From Loktanella sp. (GTDB taxonomy: Bacteria > Pseudomonadota > Alphaproteobacteria > Rhodobacterales > Rhodobacteraceae), in NCBI GenBank assembly GCA_024686085.1, contig JAIBDT010000020.1:1-41392 (forward strand): a stretch of DNA of 41,392 nt, in the 5' to 3' direction. Shown here piece after piece: positions 7,464 to 15,158 of the stretch; the stretch's first letter is position 1; every line of letters begins with the position of its first letter. The translations under genes were made by a program, and so were the position numbers. Under the pieces are notes generated by a model. It saw only the letters and a list, made by a program, of their open reading frames with translations, was not told where the DNA came from and did not search any database.

Positions 7464-8698
7464 CAGAACAACGACAGTTGCACAGCCGGGGGGGCAAATC
7501 GCGCCCGCAGTCCCGCACTGTCGGTCAACCCACGCGGCGACCATCCCAAGGCCGTGATAAATGATCGGGCCTTCTTCATCGACGCCCCCATGCGCACTAA
7601 GTCCTCATATCGCAATGTGCGATGCCTGCGTGTCGTCAAGATACGCGACACCGTTTTGACCCCAAATCCCGGCACACGCAGTAACATTTCGCGGCTTGCG
7701 CTATTCACATCCAAGGGGAAAGCGGCTCGGTGCACCAAGGCCCACGCCAGCTTTGGATCAATCTCTAGATCAAGGTTTCCATCATCCGTGACAGAGGTAA
7801 TCTCGTCCAGTTGAAAGTCATAAAACCGCAACAGCCAGTCAGCCTGATACAATCGGTGCTCGCGTGCAAGAGGCGGGCGGATCAAAGGTAATTTTGATGA
7901 GCTATCGGGGATTGGCGAAAAGGCGGAGTAGTAGACGCGTTTAAGTTTGTAGCTGGAATAAAGCCGCGTTGATTGCCCCAAGATCGTGGCATCGTTTGAT
8001 CCGTCCGCGCCTATAATCATCTGCGTTGACTGTCCCGCAGGCGCAAACCGTGCAGGGCGTTTTCCACCATGGGACACATCTTCGCTTTCGTCTTTACGCA
8101 GGCGCACATCGGCCATCGCCTTACGGATCTGCTCGGGCTTTTTCTCGGGCGCGTATTGGGCCACGGCGGCATCTGTTGGCAATTCTACGTTGATCGACAA
8201 CCGGTCCGCCAGCAGGCCAGCCTCGGCGATCAATTCGGGCGATGCATCGGGGATGGTTTTAAGGTGAATATACCCGCGAAAGTTCTCTTCATACCGCAGT
8301 TTGCGAGCGATCTGCACCATGTCCGACATTGTTGCATCAGGCGAGCGGATCACCCCCGATGACAAAAACAACCCCTCAATGTAATTGCGGCGGTAGAATT
8401 CGACTGTCAGCTTCACGACCTCGTCGACGCTGAACCGTGCGCGGTTCACATTTGATGACACGCGGTTGATGCAATAACTGCAATCGTAAATACAGAAATT
8501 GGTCATCAAAATCTTGAGCAAACTGATGCAGCGACCGTCTGGTGCGTAGGCGTGACAAATGCCGCTACCTTCATTGGACCCAAGCCCCTTACCATCGCGC
8601 GAATGGCGTTTTGTTGACCCCGAAGAGGCGCATGAGGCGTCATATTTCGCCGCATCACTGAGGATCGCGAGCTTTTGATCTATCGTCTGCTTTGCCAT
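7463..8698 (-). CDS. Putative DNA modification/repair radical SAM protein (TIGR03916 type)
   Basis: The 411-residue protein has a radical SAM core with the cluster motif CxxxCxxC at Cys69, Cys73 and Cys76 (CIYDCSYC). A helix-hairpin-helix DNA-binding segment (SASREMLLRVPGFGVKTVSRIL) lies near residues 333-354. Proteins of this type are almost always paired with DUF4130 proteins, as here, and are thought to act in DNA repair, but the reaction is unproven. The last five residues are QLSLF, which matches the consensus beta sliding clamp binding peptide QL[SD]LF. A perfect GTTC-N7-GTTC LexA box lies 2 bp upstream of the ATG, suggesting SOS control. The C-terminal motif was read directly on the minus strand up to the stop at 7463. 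Confidence 0.88.
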   Translation of the reverse strand: MAKQTIDQKLAILSDAAKYDASCASSGSTKRHSRDGKGLGSNEGSGICHAYAPDGRCISLLKILMTNFCIYDCSYCINRVSSNVNRARFSVDEVVKLTVEFYRRNYIEGLFLSSGVIRSPDATMSDMVQIARKLRYEENFRGYIHLKTIPDASPELIAEAGLLADRLSINVELPTDAAVAQYAPEKKPEQIRKAMADVRLRKDESEDVSHGGKRPARFAPAGQSTQMIIGADGSNDATILGQSTRLYSSYKLKRVYYSAFSPIPDSSSKLPLIRPPLAREHRLYQADWLLRFYDFQLDEITSVTDDGNLDLEIDPKLAWALVHRAAFPLDVNSASREMLLRVPGFGVKTVSRILTTRRHRTLRYEDLVRMGASMKKARSFITALGWSPRGLTDSAGLRARFAPPAVQLSLF

Positions 8699-8700
8699 AT

Positions 8701-8715
8701 GTTCACTATATGTTC
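8701..8715 (-). promoter_or_regulatory. LexA (SOS) box of the alphaproteobacterial type
   Basis: GTTC at 8701-8704 and GTTC at 8712-8715 are exactly 7 bases apart (on the minus strand GAAC-N7-GAAC). GTTC-N7-GTTC is the known LexA operator of Rhodobacterales and related groups. It lies 2-17 bp upstream of the radical SAM ATG, where a bound repressor would block transcription start or early elongation. A third GTTC at 8724-8727 is spaced by 8 and does not fit. Confidence 0.7.
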
Positions 8716-8888
8716 CAACCGTTGTTCATGCAATCAGAATGGTCACTCGGATGTTCACAAAGTCGGGATTGGTCGCGCGCTAAAACTTCAAAAAATCGGA
8801 TTGTTGATAATGCAAAACTGTCAATCCAAAGCCTGCCGCCGTCTCGGTCAAATCACGATCGGACATGCGTAGTTGCCGAAACATAGAC

Positions 8889-9256
8889 CTAGCTTTCCTT
8901 ATTGAGAATGCGGAGAATATCATTATCCGCAAACGGGCGGTTCAACACGTCAAACGGCGACTGCGCCGCTTTGTCTTCTGCGGCATTCCCCATAAAACAA
9001 TACGTGTTCCCAGACTTGACAGAAGGCTGGCAAGTTCGGTTCTGACAAACTCGTCGGGATCGACATTTATGAATCCAAAGCGGACGGACTTAAGATTTGT
9101 TGCCAATTGTGTGGCTTCTAATGTGGATTGTGCCGCAATCGCATTGAACCCAGGAAATGCCTCTGTGATGATTTCGATGACATCTAGAAGTACAAGCCCT
9201 CGTAGTCCAACGTCAAGATTGTCGGGCATGGCGATCGTAGTTTGGTGTTTGTCCAT
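8889..9256 (-). pseudogene. Response-regulator receiver-like protein, frameshifted
   Basis: The frame from ATG 9256 runs 104 codons and ends early at 8942. One extra G in the G-run (plus-strand C-run 8988-8991) restores a frame that continues as WGNAAEDKAAQSPFDVLNR and then PFADNDILRILNKES to a TAG at 8889-8891. That tail matches the end of single-domain CheY-like receivers (SGNAAE..., KPF...). The usual Lys before Pro-Phe is Arg here and the phosphoacceptor area (INVDPDEF) is divergent, so the gene may have been degenerate before the shift. The true start could be the inner ATG at 9226, because the first codons overlap the RsbQ-like relic on the other strand. A sequencing error in the homopolymer is the alternative. 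Confidence 0.6.
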
Positions 9257-9583
9257 GGCTACGGTTGTGACGCAGAATATGTGGCGTTCAGTGGCACCGC
9301 AGTTCGAGGATCAGTTCCGTGTTGTGCATTGCGATCTTACCTATATGGGGCAGTCAGATCTTGGCGCTTGCGATTTCGGGCCTATCGCACGCTTCATCGG
9401 CACGGCTAGGGTTCAGCCGATATTTTGGAGGAGCTCGATATTGAGAATTGTGTTCTGGTGGGTCATTCCGTCGGGGCGACAATTGCTTGTCTTGCCTCGC
9501 CAATCTGCCCCAGTCGTATCGTGAGCATCGCAATGTTCGCGTCTTCGCCATACTCTGTGAGCGACGGGCCACATACTGGTGCG
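9209..9583 (+). pseudogene. Decayed RsbQ-like alpha/beta hydrolase, cut off by an IS3 relic
   Basis: Fragments of one protein appear in different frames. NVKIVGHGDRSLVFVHGYGC is encoded at 9209-9268. After a 1-base shift near 9272, QNMWRSVAPQFEDQFRVV and GQSDL follow. After another shift, DILEELDIENCVLVGHSVGA (nucleophile elbow GHSVG) and IVSIAMFASSPYSVSD appear up to about 9565. This order matches RsbQ, the alpha/beta hydrolase that works with RsbP-type phosphatases in sigma-factor stress signalling. A stop codon also interrupts the middle. The lid and C-terminal part are absent, and the sequence stops where the IS3-type inverted repeat begins. No remainder is seen beyond the IS. Confidence 0.65.
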
Positions 9584-9650
9584 TGACCTGCGCCCCGAAA
9601 TTTCCCTCACTTTAATGTAGAGTTTGCTTAACCTTTGAAGTGGCAAACAA

Positions 9651-9951
9651 ATGCGACAGAGTCGTTTTACCGAGGCCCAGATTATCGGGATGATCAAAGA
9701 ACAAGAAGCTGGGATGCCTACTGCTGAGGTGAGCCGCAGGCATGGCCTGAGCCCCGCGTCGTTTTACAAGTTCAAAGCCGAACGAGACCTTGTCCGCCAT
9801 TGGTCCGAGGACAATGGTCGCGTGCGGCATGAACGTTTCTGATACCCATCGTCTCAAGTCGCTGGAGGACGAGAACGCTAAGCTGAAGCGCTTGCTGGCG
9901 GATACGATGCTCGACAACGTCGTGTTGAAGGATTTGCTGGGAAAGAGCTGA
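9651..9951 (+). pseudogene. IS3-family OrfA (helix-turn-helix), disrupted
   Basis: RQSRFTEAQIIGMIKEQEAG, then TAEVSRRHGLSPASFYKFKA, is the HTH of IS3 orfA. The frame then runs through a foreign stretch of roughly 40 bases to a TGA at 9840-9842. The expected leucine-zipper part (MNVSDTHRLKSLEDENAKLK and on to VLKDLLGKS) is found in another frame at 9829-9951. A small insertion has therefore broken the gene. Confidence 0.8.
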
Positions 9952-9961
9952 CGGTGAGCCG

Positions 9962-10802
9962 TTGATGCGCCATTGGTTCGAGCACAATGGGGGCCCTGAA
10001 GTTCGCGAAGAGATGAAGACGATTGCCGGCAAGCGGCGTCGGTTCGGTTATCGCTGGATCGGCGTGCTGTTGGAACGCAAGGGAATGATCATGAACCACA
10101 AGAAGTTATATCGTATCTACACCGAGGAAAAGCTGGGTGTCAGGCGGCGCAGGGGCCGCAAGCGTGCGCGTGGGTCACGAACGCCGATGCCGGTGGCTTT
10201 GCGGCCGGGTGAACGTTGGTCCTTGGATTTTGTGTCGGATACGTTTGGCGCATCACGCAAGTTCCGTATGTTGGCTGTGAATGACGATTGCTGCCGTGAG
10301 AACCTCTGCCTCATGGCTGACACCAGCATCTCGGGCGCTCGTGTTGCGCGGGAGCTTGACGCGCTTGTGCGTATCTATGGAAAGCCTGCCAGCATTGTCA
10401 GTGATAACGGCACGGAGTTTACAGTCGCGCGATCCTGAAATGGGCCGGGGATAACAAAGTTGATTGGCATTACATCGACCCGGGCAAGCCACAGCAGAAT
10501 AGTTTTATCCAAAGCTTCAACGGCAGCCTGCGCCCCTCTCGGCAGATTACTTTGCAATCGCCTGCCGGGCAATGGACGAGCTGCTCCACGAGGAAATCTT
10601 CGACACATTAGACGATGCGCACCGCAAGCCGGCCCTCTGGCGATACGATTACAACAACGTCAGACCGCACTCATCGCCGGGAAACCAAACACCCGCTGAA
10701 GCGCGCCGTGCGCTTGAGCAATTTGAGGGCTCCGCGCACGACGCGCTTGCCCAAACTGACGATGAAGAATATGAAATCCAAACCCGCAAACTCTCGTTAT
10801 AA
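9962..10802 (+). pseudogene. IS3-family OrfB transposase (rve/DDE integrase), frameshifted
   Basis: The DDE integrase is readable in three frames. 9962-10438 contains GKRRRFGYRWIGVLLERKG, RWSLDFVSD with the first catalytic Asp, and SIVSDNGTEF with the second. The sequence then shifts to a frame from about 10435 with DWHYIDPGKPQQNSFIQSFNG, which has Gln where the catalytic Glu of the family stands. It shifts again to 10572-10802 with YDYNNVRPHSSPGNQTPAEA. The N-terminal HTH part expected before 9962 is missing. The gene cannot make a working transposase. Confidence 0.85.
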
Positions 10803-10831
10803 ATGAGGGAGACTCGGGGGGCAGGTCAGCA

Positions 10832-10845
10832 GATTTGCGCAAATC
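10832..10845. promoter_or_regulatory. 14-bp perfect palindrome beside the IS right end
   Basis: GATTTGCGCAAATC is a perfect palindrome that begins 4 bp after the IS3 right repeat and lies about 95 bp upstream of the lyxose isomerase ATG. It could be an operator for that gene. A -10-like TATAAT stands at 10915-10920 without a clear -35. Confidence 0.35.
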
Positions 10846-10940
10846 GAAGTCTCATCGTGTACAATCTGCGATGGTGTTTGATTTAAGTCGGACTCCGCAA
10901 TAGTTATTCAGTTGTATAATGGTTCAAAGGCAGGCCCGAT

Positions 10941-11627
10941 ATGAAGCGCTCACGTATCAATGAAATCATAGCCGAAGCGGACGCGATGATGCGTCATCAC
11001 GGCTTTTCCCTGCCGCCTTTCGCCTATTGGACTCCGCAAGAATTCGTCGCCAAAAAAGACATCGCACGCAGTGTGATTGATGCGCGCAATGGCTGGGATA
11101 TCACCGATTACGGCGATGGCGATTATGATAAAATGGGCCTGTTCCTGTTCACGCTGCGCAATGGTCGCCAAGAAGATTTGGCGCGCGGGGGCGGCATGTG
11201 CTACGCGGAAAAGCTGTTGATCTCGAAAGAGAACCAACTGTCCCCGATGCACACCCATGCTCTCAAAGCCGAGGACATCATTAACCGTGGCGGTGCTACT
11301 TTGGTCGTAGAACTTTTCGGCTCTGACGAAGACGGCAACTTTGACGAAACCAAAGGCGGCACGGTTTATTGCGACGGTATCCGCCGCGATTTTGCTGCTG
11401 GTGAGAAACTCAAGCTCGCCCCCGGTGAAAGCGTGACCCTGATGCCCGGCGACTGGCATGCGTTCTGGGGGATGGGCGGTGATGTGTTGATCGGCGAAGT
11501 CTCGACCGTGAACGACGACGAGACAGATAACATTTTCCGCGAACCAATCGGCCGTTTTGCCCAGATCGAAGAAGACGTGCCTCCCACCCATTTGCTCGTC
11601 AGCGACTACTGGACATGGCTCGCGTGA
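10941..11627 (+). CDS. D-lyxose isomerase (D-lyxose ketol-isomerase family)
   Basis: The 228-residue cupin-type sugar isomerase carries the metal-binding set of this family: MHTHALKAED with His104, His106 and Glu111, and GDWHAFWG with His173. The family interconverts D-lyxose and D-xylulose, often also D-mannose and D-fructose, using a divalent metal in the cytoplasm. The length is normal for the family. ATG 10941 opens the gene after an AGGC-type weak ribosome binding site. It overlaps the glycerate kinase gene downstream, so the two are probably one transcript and may belong to sugar or sugar-acid catabolism. Substrate preference cannot be read from the sequence. Confidence 0.85.
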   Translation: MKRSRINEIIAEADAMMRHHGFSLPPFAYWTPQEFVAKKDIARSVIDARNGWDITDYGDGDYDKMGLFLFTLRNGRQEDLARGGGMCYAEKLLISKENQLSPMHTHALKAEDIINRGGATLVVELFGSDEDGNFDETKGGTVYCDGIRRDFAAGEKLKLAPGESVTLMPGDWHAFWGMGGDVLIGEVSTVNDDETDNIFREPIGRFAQIEEDVPPTHLLVSDYWTWLA

Positions 11628-12871
11628 TAAGCGATCCACGCGCCTTTCTCACCACGCTTTTCGAGGCAGCCGTGGCGCGTGCCGACCCGATGTTATGCCT
11701 TGCAGAACATTTGCCACCCAAACCCAAAGGTCGCCTCATCGTCATTGGCGCAGGCAAAGCCAGCGCGCGCATGGGCGAAGCGTTGGAGGCAGTTTACGGC
11801 CCTTGCGAGGGCTTGATCGTCACCCGTTACGGATACGCGCGACCATGCAAAGGGATTGAAATCGTCGAGGCCGCGCACCCTGTCCCTGATGAGGCGGGTG
11901 TTTTGGCAACCCAGCGCATCCTTGATCTGGTCCGCGACCTTGGCCCCGACGATCAGGTGATTGCGCTGATTTCTGGTGGTGGCTCCGCGCTTTTGTGCGC
12001 CCCTGTTCATGGGCTGACACTTGCCGACAAAAAGACTGTGAACGCCGCACTCCTCGCTTCTGGCATGCCGATCTCGCAAATGAATATCGTGCGCAAACAG
12101 GTCTCGGCCGTCAAAGGTGGCAAGCTCGCGGCGACCGTCTACCCCGCTAAGCTCTTAACTCTCACGATCTCGGATGTGCCCGGCGATGATCCGTCCGAAA
12201 TCGCATCAGGGCCGACTGTCGGCAGCACCGCAACAGCGGCAATGGCCCTCGCGGCGTTGAAGCAATGGAAGGTCGCGCTGCCCGATGACATCATGCAAGT
12301 GATCACCAATTCACCCGCGCCAATCGCGCCCAACGACCCACGCCTTAGCACTTCCGAAACCCGCATCATTGCCGCCCCCGCACAATCCCTCGCTGCTGCT
12401 GCCCAATTGGCTGGCGACATCGACGTCCGTATTTTGGGCGACGCGATTGAGGGTGAAGCGCGCAACCTTGGCCAAGCTCACGCGGCCCTTGCCATGCAAA
12501 TTGCAGCCGAGAAAAGCACATGCCCCGTGCTGCTTCTTTCAGGCGGCGAATGCACCGTCACACGACGCGGAAACGGGATTGGCGGACCAAATGCGGAATA
12601 TGTTCTGGCCGCTGGGCATGCGCTAAACGGACACCCACAAATCCACGTGCTGGCCTGCGACACCGACGGCGTTGATGGCGCAGCTGAGGTGGCGGGTGCC
12701 TACGCCGGCCCCGACATGCAAAACTTGGCGAAGGCCCAAAGAGTGAGTTCGCAAGCAGCACTTGAGAACAACGACGCGCACACCTTCTTTGACAATATCG
12801 GCGGGCAGATTGTAACCGGTCCCACCCTCACAAACGTCAACGACTTCCGCGCGATTTTGGTTTTGCTGTAG
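11615..12871 (+). CDS. Glycerate 2-kinase, MOFRL family
   Basis: The 418-residue protein has the N-terminal glycerate kinase domain (LISGGGSALLCAPVHGLTLA, VRKQVSAVKGGKLA, TISDVPGDDPSEIASGPTV) and a C-terminal MOFRL domain (LLSGGECTVTRRGNGIGGPN, then LACDTDGVDGAA). These enzymes phosphorylate glycerate to 2-phosphoglycerate and are often annotated as TtuD or hydroxypyruvate reductase. ATG 11615 overlaps the isomerase by 13 bp. GTG 11624 would give the classic GTGA overlap and is equally possible. It feeds glycerate from sugar-acid or glyoxylate routes into glycolysis. A convergent gene begins 54 bp downstream. Confidence 0.9.
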   Translation: MARVISDPRAFLTTLFEAAVARADPMLCLAEHLPPKPKGRLIVIGAGKASARMGEALEAVYGPCEGLIVTRYGYARPCKGIEIVEAAHPVPDEAGVLATQRILDLVRDLGPDDQVIALISGGGSALLCAPVHGLTLADKKTVNAALLASGMPISQMNIVRKQVSAVKGGKLAATVYPAKLLTLTISDVPGDDPSEIASGPTVGSTATAAMALAALKQWKVALPDDIMQVITNSPAPIAPNDPRLSTSETRIIAAPAQSLAAAAQLAGDIDVRILGDAIEGEARNLGQAHAALAMQIAAEKSTCPVLLLSGGECTVTRRGNGIGGPNAEYVLAAGHALNGHPQIHVLACDTDGVDGAAEVAGAYAGPDMQNLAKAQRVSSQAALENNDAHTFFDNIGGQIVTGPTLTNVNDFRAILVLL

Positions 12872-12925
12872 GTCGCATGTGTTGCGGGCGCGCTGATGTG
12901 AAGAATGATCAAAAGTTGAAACTGG

Positions 12926-14299
12926 TCATGACCGCTTGTGTGGGGTCTTTGTCGTTGCCTTATCGCTTTGAGAATAGCCAAGGCGACGGTGAAGGATTTC
13001 GCCTACGTTCACCTTAGCCCCCAGTCGTGCGCCAAGTAAGAAGAGGCCAGCGAATTTTCGTTGTATTAACAGAATATCAACCGGCACGAGAGGTGGCGAA
13101 AACCCGTCTGCGAATAGTGCCATGCCTTCGGCCTGAAATTGCTTTGAAAGAGTTTGATCGGTGAAGTCGATGGCCCCGCCGTCGCGGATCATCTCGAACA
13201 CTTGGCGAAGCATTTGGACAATACGCATGCGATGGGCGTATCGCGTTGTGCCGTCGAAAATGCCCATCTTTTGTGCCGCTGCGGTTAAGTTATCCACGTT
13301 ATTTTCCAGCCCCGCGTAGATTAGCTGTCGGTATTGTAATGCAACGATGGGGGCAATTGCGCGCGCTGCTCCGAAATCCAGTAGGATTAATTTACGGGCT
13401 TTGGGCTCATAAAGATAATTCGCAAAATTCGGGTCGGTTTGCATCACACCAAATTCCAGCAATTCGCGTAGCGCAAGTGTGATCAGATCAGTAATCACTT
13501 GATCCTTGATAGCTTGGGGCGCGCTCGCTACGTTCTCAATTGGAACCCCCGTCATGTAATCCATTGCGAGTATTTTGGGCGTCGACCAATCGCGATGGAC
13601 TGCGGGGATAACGAATTGTGGTGTATCTTTTAGCAGATTCCGAAAGTGATTGATTTGAGCGGCCTCCCGGACGTAATCAGTTTCGTCATGAAGCTGCTTG
13701 CGTGCCTCTTCAAGATACGGAGCCAGTTCGAATTCGGAAGGCAATAGACCTGACATTTTGATCAACACACCAACATTGGCGACGTCGCTATCAATGCTGT
13801 CAGCTACCCCAATATATTGTATCTTTAACGCCAATTCACGACCGTCTTTTAGCACCGCTCGGTGAACCTGCCCGATGGAGGCAGCGGCAATCGGGCGCAC
13901 GTCAAACTTGCGGACCGATGCAAGCCATCCGGTTGGAAGTTGCGCGTTCAATACTTGTTTAAGCTGCGCAGGTGGCATTGCGGAAGCGTTATCGCGCAAT
14001 CTGGCCATGATCTGCGTAAGTTCTGGGGGCAAAATATCACCGGTGTCCATCGAGACTAGTTGCCCGATTTTCATAGCAGCCCCACGCATTTTTGACAGCT
14101 TGTCGGTTACCTGCGTTATGTTTCTGGGGGTCAGTAGCAGATCCTTCATTACAGGCCGCTGCCCATGACCCAGCTGAAGCAACGCCCCTAGCGCCATGTT
14201 GCCCGCTACGTTGGCTGTTAAGGAACTGATGTGTCCAAATCGGGCAATGCGACCGGTCGGGACCGCAACAGACTTAGCACGGGGTGGTATTTCGCTCAT
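12926..14299 (-). CDS. ABC1/UbiB (ADCK) family atypical protein kinase
   Basis: The 457-residue protein has the marks of the UbiB/ADCK family: the KxGQ motif (AAMKIGQLVSMD, near residue 78), the alanine-rich loop PIAAASIGQVHRA, the ALKIQY lysine, and the metal-binding LLDFGAAR. The catalytic-loop segment reads QTDPNFANYLY, where most relatives have NPGN. Family members bind ATP and support ubiquinone biosynthesis or lipid homeostasis at the membrane. It is more like the ADCK3/Coq8 branch than the long UbiB with C-terminal membrane helices, and no clear transmembrane segment is seen. It lies 9 bp downstream of the TIGR03643-type small gene on the same strand. Confidence 0.85.
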   Translation of the reverse strand: MSEIPPRAKSVAVPTGRIARFGHISSLTANVAGNMALGALLQLGHGQRPVMKDLLLTPRNITQVTDKLSKMRGAAMKIGQLVSMDTGDILPPELTQIMARLRDNASAMPPAQLKQVLNAQLPTGWLASVRKFDVRPIAAASIGQVHRAVLKDGRELALKIQYIGVADSIDSDVANVGVLIKMSGLLPSEFELAPYLEEARKQLHDETDYVREAAQINHFRNLLKDTPQFVIPAVHRDWSTPKILAMDYMTGVPIENVASAPQAIKDQVITDLITLALRELLEFGVMQTDPNFANYLYEPKARKLILLDFGAARAIAPIVALQYRQLIYAGLENNVDNLTAAAQKMGIFDGTTRYAHRMRIVQMLRQVFEMIRDGGAIDFTDQTLSKQFQAEGMALFADGFSPPLVPVDILLIQRKFAGLFLLGARLGAKVNVGEILHRRLGYSQSDKATTKTPHKRS

Positions 14300-14308
14300 C
14301 CAAGGGCC

Positions 14309-14524
14309 TCATTTATAGATTTCCCGCCGATCACCAAAGTCCCGCACCCGCTTTCGCCAAGCCTCGTAGCTGCCGCGCTTGAGGGTGCGTCGCATCAGTG
14401 TTTTCACATCTTTTTCGCCAATTCCGTATTCGGCTTGGATCGTCGCAAAACTGACATGATCAGACAGCGCCATCTGCACGATGTCACTGATATGTTCTGG
14501 GCGAAGTTCTTGTAGTTTGCTCAT
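14309..14524 (-). CDS. TIGR03643-type (DUF2805) small protein
   Basis: The 71-residue protein has the pattern ISDIVQMALSDHVSFATIQ, then YGIGEKDVKTLMRR, SYEAWRKRV and the conserved end. This is the small helix-turn-helix-like family TIGR03643/DUF2805, whose function is unknown. It precedes the ABC1 kinase gene by 9 bp on the same strand, so they are likely co-transcribed. Confidence 0.8.
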   Translation of the reverse strand: MSKLQELRPEHISDIVQMALSDHVSFATIQAEYGIGEKDVKTLMRRTLKRGSYEAWRKRVRDFGDRREIYK

Positions 14525-14664
14525 AGCCCTGAGCTAGCAGCGCGGCGGCCCAAATCAAGGACGGGCAAAATGACGAGAAGGAAATGGCAAGTTGTTGGCG
14601 CCCCGAACAATGCGGTGCACCGTCGTTGAGACACTGATCTGTAAGCGCCGCCGAATGTGATGTT

Positions 14665-14922
14665 TCAGAACGGTTTTCCGACTGGCGTCGTTGAAGTCGA
14701 GATCACAGTCCCGTCCTCGCTACACGTTAGGCGTATGCGTTTTTGATCAAAATAAAAGATCAATCTCATGCGCCCTGCATCCTCATCAATGCCGGTTTCG
14801 GAACGGCTGGTGATTTCGCCGCTACGCATTTTTTGAGGGATCAGTGCTGGATCAAGTCCGATCAGCGGTCCAAGGTCGGCGGCGTCAATTGTTATTTGGC
14901 CGTTCGTCACATTCAGTTTCAC
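14665..14922 (-). CDS. Small protein of the nor cluster, unknown function (85 aa)
   Basis: The GTG at 14922 overlaps the stop of the preceding gene as GTGA, and the product begins VKLNVTNGQITIDAADLGPL. This supports the short form over a longer one read from further upstream. It is a soluble 85-residue protein with an N-terminal strand-rich part and FYFDQKRIRLTCSEDGTV near the end. It resembles small proteins seen near denitrification genes (possibly DUF6522, from memory). It is the last gene of the norCBQD-led string and may be an assembly or accessory factor, which is inferred only from position. Confidence 0.6.
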   Translation of the reverse strand: MKLNVTNGQITIDAADLGPLIGLDPALIPQKMRSGEITSRSETGIDEDAGRMRLIFYFDQKRIRLTCSEDGTVISTSTTPVGKPF

Positions 14923-15158
14923 ATCGCTTCCTTTGAGGCTGCCTCGTCCATCAGGTGTCGTAGGTGGCGCGCAAATGCAAGTGTCGCGGGAATGCCTATC
15001 AAACAACCAAGTCCAATTGACCACTCCGCTGACAACACCGGCAGGTCGACCCAGCTACCGATCAAAGACGCAAAAAAGACATTTACTGCGGCAGCACCTG
15101 CACCGAATGGATATAGGACCAGCGCGATTTTACGGACTGACCAGTCTGTCGTCTTCAT
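14919..15158 (-). CDS. Small two-helix membrane protein of the nor cluster (79 aa)
   Basis: The ATG at 15158 overlaps the previous stop as ATGA. The product (MKTTDWSVRKIALVLYPFGA...) has two hydrophobic segments, about residues 10-30 and 42-62, and a charged C-terminus. It is therefore probably a small inner-membrane protein with two transmembrane helices. No family is recognised. The two stop/start overlaps on either side show that translation is coupled through the string, which argues for a real gene despite its small size. Confidence 0.6.
   Translation of the reverse strand: MKTTDWSVRKIALVLYPFGAGAAAVNVFFASLIGSWVDLPVLSAEWSIGLGCLIGIPATLAFARHLRHLMDEAASKEAM

Larger units (their letters stand above)
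9584..10828 (+). mobile_element. Degenerate IS3-family insertion sequence
   Basis: The ends are imperfect inverted repeats of about 25 bp: 9584-9609 starts TGACCTGCGCCCCGA, and 10804-10828 reads as TGACCTGCCCCCCGA on the other strand, both running into CCCTCA. The 1245-bp length and the orfA/orfB layout fit the IS3 family. Both ORFs carry frameshifts or internal insertions. The flanking 3-4 bp (TGCG at left, GCAG at right) do not match, so no target duplication is visible. The copy is dead unless helped in trans. Confidence 0.85.

Noticed and set aside
8712..8727. Second LexA-like pair GTTC-N8-GTTC
   Set aside because: The spacing is 8, not 7, so it does not fit the operator.
8865..9524. Long plus-strand open frame of about 219 codons across the receiver and hydrolase relics
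   Set aside because: Its 5' half is the antisense of the receiver gene, and only a middle part matches RsbQ. It mixes two relics and is not one gene.
9580..10832. Target site duplication of the IS3 element
   Set aside because: The 4 bases on the two sides (TGCG and GCAG) do not match.
14922..15024. Longer start for the 85-aa nor-cluster protein
   Set aside because: The extra residues are the antisense-free overlap with the two-helix gene. The GTGA junction gives a better start.
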